Positions 7,375 to 11,805 of a DNA stretch of 11,805 nt are shown in pieces. Under the pieces are notes generated by a model. The model made no database searches and was not told the origin of the DNA. It saw only the letters and a list, made by a program, of their open reading frames with translations. The stretch lies in NCBI GenBank assembly GCA_946615455.1, contig CAMOHN010000015.1, positions 1 to 11,805 on the forward strand. The letters run 5' to 3'. The stretch comes from an uncultured Bacteroidales bacterium. Lineage in GTDB: Bacteria; Bacteroidota; Bacteroidia; Bacteroidales; Paludibacteraceae. The stretch's first letter is position 1. The number at the start of each line of letters is the position of its first letter. The position numbers and the translations under genes are program-made.

Positions 7375-7427
7375 AACGAAAGCATATACAAACCCTATTT
7401 ATTCACTTTATAAAAAACGACAAAAGT

Positions 7428-9002
7428 ATGTTCCAAAGTCACCCAAAAGGATTGATTCCTGCAGCCCTTGCCAATATGGGCGAGCGATTTGGCTACTACA
7501 TCATGAACGCAGTGTTGCTGCTGTTCTTAGTAAGTAAATTCGGTTTGCCCGATGGCACAGCCGGTGTTATTTACTCCGTATTCTATTTCGGCATTTATGT
7601 ACTCAGTCTTGTGGGCGGTATTATTGCCGACCGCACACAGAACTACAACAAAACCATTCAATGGGGATTGATTATTATGTCCCTTGGTTACGTTTGTCTT
7701 GCCTTGCCCCTTTTCTCAAGCGATCTTAATGGAGGTGGCGAATGGTGGAGCATACTCATATTCACTTGTGTGGCTCTGTTTATGATTGCCTTTGGTAACG
7801 GCTTATTCAAAGGAAACTTGCAGGCTATCGTCGGTAAGATGTATGATGAATTTGAAGCAGAAGAAGCCAAGAAAGGTCCTGAAGCTCTAAAAATAGCACA
7901 AGACAAACGCGACTCTGGTTTCCAAATTTTCTATGTGTTCATCAATATCGGCGGTCTGATTGCTCCTTTTGTGGCTCCCTTGCTCCGTCAGTGGTGGCTC
8001 AACAAGCACCAATTCATTTACAACTCCGATATGGCATCTTTGGCTCACCAATACCTGCGTGATGGCGTGGCAACCCAGAAGTTTACAGAGACCATGCAAG
8101 CTGCCGTTCAAAGCGGATATAACTTTGTGGACAATATCACCTTCTGCCAAGACTATATCACTGTCTTCAATACCGGTATCCACTACTCCTTTATTGCTTC
8201 TGTGGCTGCTATGTTAATCTCTTTCTGCGTTTTCCTTGCCACCAAGCACATGTATCCCCAACCTGCCAAGAAAGAGGCTACTGAGGTGATTGAATATACC
8301 GCTGAAGAAAAACGCGCTATGGCCACTGAAATCAAACAGCGTATGGCTGCCTTGTTTGCCGTGCTGGGTGTTGCCATATTCTTCTGGCTCTCATTCCATC
8401 AAAACGGTCAATCGCTCTCCGTCTTTGCACGCGATTTCATCCGCACCGACAGTATAGCTCCCGAGATCTGGCAAGCACTCAATCCGTTCTTCGTCATTAT
8501 CCTCACTCCTATCGTGATGTGGTTGTTCGGTATGTTGGCACGCAAAGGAAAAGCCATCTCTACACCGCGTAAGATTGCTCTGGGTATGTTTATCGCCGGT
8601 TGCGCTTATCTGTTCCTTATGATTATTTCCATTGTCAACAACTATCCTTCCGGCACCGATTTCCGTGCAATGAATGCCGAAGAAATGGCAGCTGCAGGTC
8701 TTGCTAAATCCGGGCCGTGGGTGCTGATAGTTACCTATTTCTTCCTCACAGTGGCCGAATTGTTTATTTCTCCGCTTGGTTTGTCGTTTGTCAGCAAAGT
8801 AGCTCCTCGCCATTTGGTAGGCTTGTGTCAAGGTCTGTGGCTCGGTGCTACTGCGATAGGCAACCTCTTTATTTTCGTTGGTCCCATCATGTACAATGCT
8901 TGGCCTATCCAATACTGCTGGGCTGTATTCTTTGGTATATGCCTTGTCAGCATGGGTGTGATGCTCGGTATGGTTAAGTGGCTTGAAAAAGTAGCCTGCT
9001 AA
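7428..9002 (+). CDS. POT/PTR2-family (peptide) MFS transporter
   Basis: A 524-residue inner-membrane protein of the proton-dependent oligopeptide transporter family (major facilitator superfamily), with about 12-14 hydrophobic segments across its length. It is likely to import di- or tripeptides, but the substrate is not shown. The first helix holds ANMGERFGYY (15-24), the counterpart of the POT motif ExxERFxYY; here the first Glu is replaced by N16, while E19-R20 remain. GGIIADR follows in the loop after helix 2. A soluble Glu/Lys-rich stretch near residue 145 and another near 280-300 are cytoplasmic linkers. The ATG at 7428 is chosen because MFQSHPKGL leads directly into helix 1; the open frame reaches back to 7353 but overlaps ilvE with no recognisable sequence. 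The next gene starts 5 nt after its stop. Confidence 0.88.
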   Translation: MFQSHPKGLIPAALANMGERFGYYIMNAVLLLFLVSKFGLPDGTAGVIYSVFYFGIYVLSLVGGIIADRTQNYNKTIQWGLIIMSLGYVCLALPLFSSDLNGGGEWWSILIFTCVALFMIAFGNGLFKGNLQAIVGKMYDEFEAEEAKKGPEALKIAQDKRDSGFQIFYVFINIGGLIAPFVAPLLRQWWLNKHQFIYNSDMASLAHQYLRDGVATQKFTETMQAAVQSGYNFVDNITFCQDYITVFNTGIHYSFIASVAAMLISFCVFLATKHMYPQPAKKEATEVIEYTAEEKRAMATEIKQRMAALFAVLGVAIFFWLSFHQNGQSLSVFARDFIRTDSIAPEIWQALNPFFVIILTPIVMWLFGMLARKGKAISTPRKIALGMFIAGCAYLFLMIISIVNNYPSGTDFRAMNAEEMAAAGLAKSGPWVLIVTYFFLTVAELFISPLGLSFVSKVAPRHLVGLCQGLWLGATAIGNLFIFVGPIMYNAWPIQYCWAVFFGICLVSMGVMLGMVKWLEKVAC

Positions 9003-9007
9003 TCGAT

Positions 9008-9709
9008 ATGAAAGACACATTCGTTCAATTATCCGAATACATCGAGTCTTTGGAGCAGCGTATCGCTGCTTTAGAGACTCGTGCTGCGGCTCTTGAAAGC
9101 CGTGCTTTGGATGCCGACCTGCGCCGTAAAGATGCGGAAGACCAACTCAAAAATGTAATGGCTCAACTGGCAGCCTCCGCTGCACGCATTGCTGCATTGG
9201 AAACACAACCCGTTAAGCCCGTTCTTGACACAACTCCTCAAACTATAGAACCGGAAGTGGAATTGGTGGTTGAAGACCAAGAAGATGAGGTAAGTGAGGC
9301 GCAAGCAGAAGAAACTCCACAAGTAGAAGAATCTGTCCAAGAGGAAGAGCCTGTCAAAGAAGAAACCGTTCCGGTGGAAGAACCTGTCAGAGACGAACCT
9401 AAAGCAGAACCCGTAGTTGCACCCAAACCGGAAAAGCCTGCCACTTTTACTCCCCAACAGACCAGCCTCTTCGGAACTCCTGTTTCTGACATCCGACAAG
9501 CCATCTCATTGGGCGACCGCTTCTTATTCCAGCGTGAACTATTTGGCGGCAACGGCGAAGCACTGCAAAAACTCTTGGATCGCCTCAACGCTGCTGCCAA
9601 TTGGAGCGAAGCCATTGATATCGTCAGTCAGCAGGAATGGGACAAAGAGAGTTCCACCTACGAACTATTCCTCAATGTGCTGCGCCGCCGGTTCAGCGAC
9701 TCAATGTAA
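9008..9709 (+). CDS. Uncharacterised coiled-coil, acidic-linker protein with conserved-looking C-terminal domain
   Basis: I do not recognise a named family. The 233-residue protein has three parts. Residues about 5-66 show heptad-like Leu/Ile/Ala spacing rich in Glu, Arg and Ala, so probably a coiled coil that oligomerises it. Residues about 70-145 form a low-complexity linker rich in Glu, Pro and Val, with imperfect EEPV-type repeats (for example EEEPVKEE, VEEPVRDE). Residues about 150-233 form a compact C-terminal domain: TSLFGTPVSDIRQAISLGDRF begins it (seen as DIRQAISLGDRFLFQRELF, 161-179), then GNGEALQKLLDRLN, an EWDKES turn and YELFLNVLRRRF. I recall similar C-terminal segments in Bacteroidales hypothetical proteins, but have no function for them. 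No signal peptide or membrane segment is present. It lies 5 nt after the transporter and 11 nt before rsmI, so it is probably co-transcribed. Confidence 0.88.
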   Translation: MKDTFVQLSEYIESLEQRIAALETRAAALESRALDADLRRKDAEDQLKNVMAQLAASAARIAALETQPVKPVLDTTPQTIEPEVELVVEDQEDEVSEAQAEETPQVEESVQEEEPVKEETVPVEEPVRDEPKAEPVVAPKPEKPATFTPQQTSLFGTPVSDIRQAISLGDRFLFQRELFGGNGEALQKLLDRLNAAANWSEAIDIVSQQEWDKESSTYELFLNVLRRRFSDSM

Positions 9710-9720
9710 ATCAAAAAGTA

Positions 9721-10389
9721 ATGCTTTACATCGTCCCCACGCCCGTTGGCAATCTGGAAGATATCACCTTGCGCGCACTGCGAGTGCTGCGCGAGGTGGA
9801 TCTTATTTTAGCGGAAGATACACGCACCTCGTCCGTGTTGCTCAAACACTATGATATCCATACGCCCTTGCGCTCACACCATAAGTTCAATGAGCATCAG
9901 ACCGCCGAGCGAGAAGCCGAAGACATAGCCGCCGGCAAACACGTGGCACTCATCTCCGATGCCGGTACACCCGGTATTAGCGACCCGGGATTTATGCTCG
10001 TCAGGGCTTGTGTGGAAAAAGGGGTAGAGGTGCAATGCCTGCCTGGAGCCACCGCTTTTGTTCCGGCCTTGGTGAACAGCGGATTGCCCACTGACCGATT
10101 CTATTTCGAAGGCTTCCTCCCTCAAAAGAAAGGTCGCCAAACCCGTCTGCAACTGCTTGCCGAGCAAGAACATACTATGATCATCTATGAGTCGCCTTAT
10201 CGTTTGGTTAAGACCTTGCAGCAGTTAGCCGCCGTCTTAGGCGATGATCGACGCGCCTCTGTCAGTCGCGAGATAAGCAAACTGCACGAAGATACACAGC
10301 GGGGCACTCTTAGCGAACTGATGGCTCACTTCAATGAATACCCGCCCAAAGGAGAAATAGTGATAGTGGTAGCCGGAAAAAACAACTAA
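9721..10389 (+). CDS. rsmI: 16S rRNA (cytidine1402-2'-O)-methyltransferase
   Basis: Uses S-adenosylmethionine to 2'-O-methylate C1402 of 16S rRNA in the decoding centre. Tetrapyrrole-methylase fold motifs are clear: LYIVPTPVGNLEDITLRAL (2-20), AEDTRTS (31-37), LISDAGTPGISDPG (77-90) as the SAM-binding loop, VQCLPGATAFVPAL (104-117), FYFEGFLPQKKGR (127-139), YESPYRL, and the C-terminal KGEIVIVVAG. At 222 residues it lacks the extra ~50-residue C-terminal domain of the E. coli enzyme (286 aa); shorter forms are usual in Bacteroidetes. The ATG at 9721 is chosen because the family N-terminus starts exactly there; the frame is open back to 9637 but overlaps the previous gene. The transcript probably ends at the terminator around 10448-10483, within the opposing gene. 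Confidence 0.95.
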   Translation: MLYIVPTPVGNLEDITLRALRVLREVDLILAEDTRTSSVLLKHYDIHTPLRSHHKFNEHQTAEREAEDIAAGKHVALISDAGTPGISDPGFMLVRACVEKGVEVQCLPGATAFVPALVNSGLPTDRFYFEGFLPQKKGRQTRLQLLAEQEHTMIIYESPYRLVKTLQQLAAVLGDDRRASVSREISKLHEDTQRGTLSELMAHFNEYPPKGEIVIVVAGKNN

Positions 10390-10397
10390 TCACCATC

Positions 10398-10438
10398 AAA
10401 AAGCAGGACTAATCCACGCGAGGTTGATAGTGGTAGTC
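10398..10438 (-). terminator. Possible intrinsic terminator of the rhomboid gene
   Basis: On the minus strand GACTA-CCAC (10438-10430) can pair with GTGG-AT-TAGTC (ending at 10407), leaving a two-base bulge and a loop of about 12 nt. Four bases later comes TTTTT (10402-10398). The hairpin spans the rhomboid stop codon. The bulge and short T-run make it weaker than the other two terminators. Confidence 0.35.
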
Positions 10439-11146
10439 TGAGAATTTAGAATCGTTGTCGTCTCCTGAACGATTCTTTTTTTTGCGTCGTAGCGAAATAC
10501 GGAACATGTCTTTTCCCTTGCGCCAATACAGAAGTAGCAACCAGCCGAACAGCATACCGCCCAAGTGGGCAAAGTGTGCCACATTGTCGCCGGCAATGGG
10601 AGCCAAACCTTCCAACAACTCAATCACCGCATAACCGATGACCAGTGTCCGTGCACGGATAGGGATGGGGATAAAGAAAATGAACATCGGGACATTGGGA
10701 AAGAGCCATCCGAAAGCAAACAGAATACCGAATACTGCACCGCTGGCACCTATGGTCACCATCTGATTGGCAAGCTGTTGAACATACACGCTCGGGTAGT
10801 CGCTCAACAAAGCCTGCAGCCTTATAGCCCAAACAGCCTCCTGTACAATGGCTGCACCCAAACCGCACACGATATAGTAAATCAAAAACTTACGAGGACC
10901 CCACTCGCGTTCCAATGCCGGACCGAACATAAGTAAGGCAAACATATTGAAAAACAAATGCTTAAACCCGGCATGCATAAACATATAGGTCAGCGGCTGC
11001 CATATATAGAAACTGTCGGCAGTCACATAGTGCAAACCCGCCAGTGCAGTCAGCGACAGGCCACTCCGCATCAAAATGGTGTCCAATACCCATACCGCCA
11101 GATTAGCGATTAGTAGGTTGCGCGTTACATTAGGTAGATTATTCAT
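10409..11146 (-). CDS. Rhomboid family intramembrane serine protease
   Basis: A 245-residue inner-membrane protein of the rhomboid family, which cleaves within or next to membrane segments of its substrates; the substrate is unknown. It has about six hydrophobic segments. The family motifs are complete: HAGFKHLFFNMFA (58-70) with H63 and N67, ALEREWGPRKFL (77-88) in the loop after helix 2, the nucleophile S135 in TIGASGAVFG (131-140), and the catalytic H194 in HFAHLGGMLFG (191-201). The tail (about 209-245) is hydrophilic, with RRKKKNRSGDDND (220-232), and its codons double as an intrinsic terminator for the opposite strand. The start at 11146 (MNNLPNVTRNLL) is preferred as typical of relatives; an in-frame ATG nine bases upstream (11155) would add MVS and cannot be excluded. 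The gene is convergent with rsmI and divergent from the HU gene. Confidence 0.92.
   Translation of the reverse strand: MNNLPNVTRNLLIANLAVWVLDTILMRSGLSLTALAGLHYVTADSFYIWQPLTYMFMHAGFKHLFFNMFALLMFGPALEREWGPRKFLIYYIVCGLGAAIVQEAVWAIRLQALLSDYPSVYVQQLANQMVTIGASGAVFGILFAFGWLFPNVPMFIFFIPIPIRARTLVIGYAVIELLEGLAPIAGDNVAHFAHLGGMLFGWLLLLYWRKGKDMFRISLRRKKKNRSGDDNDSKFSDYHYQPRVD
10448..10483 (+). terminator. Intrinsic terminator of the rsmI operon, inside the opposing rhomboid CDS
   Basis: AGAATCGTT (10448-10456) pairs perfectly with AACGATTCT (10468-10476) around an 11-nt loop, followed by eight Ts (10476-10483). It points rightward and stands 59 nt after the rsmI stop, inside the coding sequence for the Lys-rich tail of the convergent rhomboid gene. 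Read leftward, the hairpin lacks a T-run, so it should not stop rhomboid transcription. Confidence 0.8.
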
Positions 11147-11174
11147 ACTGACCATCCTTTTTCAAAATGCGTGC

Positions 11175-11201
11175 CAAAAGTACACTTTTCTGCCAAAATT
11201 A
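11175..11201 (-). promoter_or_regulatory. Tandem -7-like boxes upstream of the rhomboid gene
   Basis: On the minus strand two matches to TAnnTTTG occur: TACTTTTG (11182-11175) and TAATTTTG (11201-11194), 19 bp apart. Each is part of a 12-bp direct repeat. Neither has a TTG element at the expected 19-21 bp, so the -33 region is poor. Transcription from the nearer box would leave a leader of about 15-25 nt. Confidence 0.45.
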
Positions 11202-11273
11202 CTGCCTAAAAAGGGAGACTTGAAGCAAAATGCAGGAATTTAAGTAAAAAAGTCCTTTTTTTTGCACAAAAGA

Positions 11274-11304
11274 TTTGTATGAACGGAAATTGCACGTATT
11301 TTTG
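11274..11304 (+). promoter_or_regulatory. Consensus Bacteroidetes promoter of the HU gene
   Basis: TTTG (11274-11277), exactly 19 bp, then TATTTTTG (11297-11304) is a full match to TTTG-N19-21-TAnnTTTG. Transcription should start near 11311, giving a leader of about 58 nt before the HU ATG. A strong promoter fits an abundant nucleoid protein. Confidence 0.8.
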
Positions 11305-11330
11305 CGGTCGCATAAGCGGAGAAGTCCGTC

Positions 11331-11348
11331 AAATTAAACGTTTAATTT
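11331..11348 (+). promoter_or_regulatory. Perfect 18-bp palindrome in the HU leader, possible operator
   Basis: AAATTAAACGTTTAATTT equals its own reverse complement. It lies about 20 bp downstream of the predicted transcription start and ends 20 bp before the HU ATG. It could bind a dimeric regulator or be bent and bound by HU itself. As RNA it would have no loop to spare, so an operator is more likely than a hairpin. The function is inferred from symmetry and place only. Confidence 0.5.
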
Positions 11349-11368
11349 ATTATTTAACCCCTTTACGT

Positions 11369-11632
11369 ATGAATAAAGCTGAACTTGTTGCTGCCGTTGC
11401 AGCCAAAGCCGACTTGACCAAGGTTGCTGCCAATGCAGCTGTTGATGCTGCTATGGACGCTGTCGTTGAAGCCATCAAAAAAGGAGAGAATGTACAACTC
11501 ATCGGTTTTGGTACTTTCTCTGTAGCTAAACGCGCCGCCCGCAAGGGTGTCAATCCCGCCAATGGTCAGGTGATCGACATCCCCGCAAAGAACGTTGTTA
11601 AGTTCAAAGCAGGTGCCAAAATGGCGCTCTAA
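11369..11632 (+). CDS. HU-family DNA-binding protein
   Basis: An 87-residue histone-like protein of the HU/IHF family that bends and compacts DNA in the nucleoid as a dimer. The helical N-terminal half starts MNKAELVAAVA (1-11). GFGTFSVAKRAARKG (46-60) is the signature strand region, and VNPANGQVIDIPAKN (61-75) includes the DNA-intercalating Pro at P63 on the beta-arm tip; VVKFKAGAKM ends it. The size is close to the usual 90. The N-terminal half is unusually rich in Ala (roughly 13 of residues 8-35). The ATG at 11369 is chosen because HU sequences start at MNK; the frame is open to 11279 but that stretch holds the promoter and leader. No Shine-Dalgarno sequence is seen. It forms a single-gene unit with its own promoter and terminator. 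Confidence 0.95.
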   Translation: MNKAELVAAVAAKADLTKVAANAAVDAAMDAVVEAIKKGENVQLIGFGTFSVAKRAARKGVNPANGQVIDIPAKNVVKFKAGAKMAL

Positions 11633-11650
11633 CAACTTTGTTCACTGTAT

Positions 11651-11688
11651 AAGAGCATGCAGAACACCGTTCCGCATGCTCTTTTTTT
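11651..11688 (+). terminator. Intrinsic terminator of the HU gene
   Basis: AAGAGCATGC (11651-11660) pairs with GCATGCTCTT (11674-11683). Inside, after one mismatch, GAAC and GTTC pair around a three-base loop. Seven Ts follow the stem C (11682-11688). This is a long, GC-containing hairpin with a T-run, 18 nt after the HU stop. Confidence 0.92.
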
Positions 11689-11697
11689 GGCACTTTG

Positions 11698-11728
11698 TTG
11701 TGCAGGTGGGGCAAACGGCATATCTTTG
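11698..11728 (+). promoter_or_regulatory. Bacteroidetes-type promoter for adk
   Basis: TTG (11698-11700), 20 bp, then TATCTTTG (11721-11728) fits TTTG/TTG-N19-21-TAnnTTTG. Transcription would begin near 11735, about 33 nt before the preferred adk start. It lies directly after the HU terminator. Confidence 0.68.
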
Positions 11729-11767
11729 CACGCTTTTATGGCGAAAAAAACTAATACACATAAGACT

Positions 11768-11805
11768 ATGCTCAATATCATTTTGTTTGGTGCCCCGGGA
11801 AGCGG
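11768..11805 (+). CDS. adk: Adenylate kinase, N-terminal fragment cut by window edge
   Basis: Only the first 12 codons are in view: MLNIILFGAPGS, followed by a partial Gly codon. This is the start of the adenylate kinase P-loop (family pattern MLNIVxFGAPGSGKGTQ), which binds the nucleotide phosphates while AMP and ATP are interconverted with two ADP. The ATG at 11768 is preferred because Bacteroidetes Adk starts at this point; an in-frame ATG at 11738 would add ten residues (MAKKTNTHKT) and sits only about 3 nt after the predicted transcription start. The identification rests on a short but distinctive motif. Confidence 0.75.
   Translation, partial: MLNIILFGAPGS

Noticed and set aside
7375..7427. 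Possible promoter between ilvE and the transporter
   Set aside because: The gap is AT-rich but contains no rightward TAnnTTTG box with a suitable TTG; the transporter may be read from the dapB operon or from a non-consensus promoter.
7421..7428. TACTTTTG on the minus strand at the transporter start, a possible antisense promoter into ilvE
   Set aside because: No TTG element lies 19-21 bp upstream on that strand, and no gene runs leftward from it; an 8-bp degenerate match is expected by chance.
8391..9020. 209-residue open frame on the minus strand across the end of the transporter gene
   Set aside because: It is opposite a clear membrane-protein gene; its His/Glu/Arg-rich composition is what the reverse complement of hydrophobic codons gives.
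9270..9440. Acidic EEPV-type repetition considered as a DNA tandem repeat
   Set aside because: The repetition is at protein level and irregular; the DNA shows no constant unit length.
1..11805. A new defence, mobile or secondary-metabolite system
   Set aside because: Nearly every gene is a recognisable housekeeping gene; there are no recombinases, nucleases, toxin-antitoxin pairs, CRISPR repeats or biosynthetic clusters in view.

Overview
The window is ordinary chromosomal DNA from a member of the Bacteroidota, most likely the order Bacteroidales. The evidence is the gene set and order (dapB, then a long-form lepB, then a WbqC-family gene), the long Bacteroidetes-type signal peptidase I, the lack of Shine-Dalgarno sequences before most starts, and several promoters of the Bacteroidetes type (TTTG or TTG, about 19-21 bp, then TAnnTTTG). 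No genus can be named from the sequence alone. No mobile element, CRISPR array, tRNA or rRNA was seen.

Layout. (1) Positions 1-3104, + strand: a tightly packed operon fragment with the 3' part of the ribosome-assembly GTPase engB, a universal-stress-protein-like gene that overlaps it by 17 nt, a compact aroA (EPSP synthase), and a compact family-2 glycosyltransferase joined to aroA by an ATGA overlap. (2) 3139-3468, - strand: secG, convergent with the glycosyltransferase and divergent from dapB. (3) 3635-7374, + strand: dapB, lepB, a WbqC-family gene and ilvE, with gaps of 27 nt or less and one ATGA overlap, transcribed from a promoter just upstream of dapB. (4) 7428-10389, + strand: a POT-family (peptide) transporter, an uncharacterised coiled-coil/acidic protein and rsmI. 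(5) 10409-11146, - strand: a rhomboid intramembrane protease, convergent with rsmI. (6) 11369-11632, + strand: an HU-type DNA-binding protein with its own consensus promoter, a perfect 18-bp palindrome in its leader and a strong intrinsic terminator. (7) From 11768 to the window edge: the first codons of adk behind its own promoter.

Function. Most genes are housekeeping: ribosome assembly and 16S rRNA modification (engB, rsmI), protein export and processing (secG, lepB, rhomboid), amino-acid biosynthesis (aroA, dapB, ilvE), nucleoid structure (HU) and nucleotide balance (adk). Several enzymes (AroA, DapB, RsmI, the glycosyltransferase) are shorter than well-known relatives.

I found no new multigene system. 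The observations most worth a second look are smaller: a phased array of eight 7-bp repeats inside the ilvE reading frame; an intrinsic terminator for the rsmI operon that lies inside the coding sequence of the convergent rhomboid gene; the palindrome in the HU leader; and an uncharacterised conserved-looking protein upstream of rsmI.
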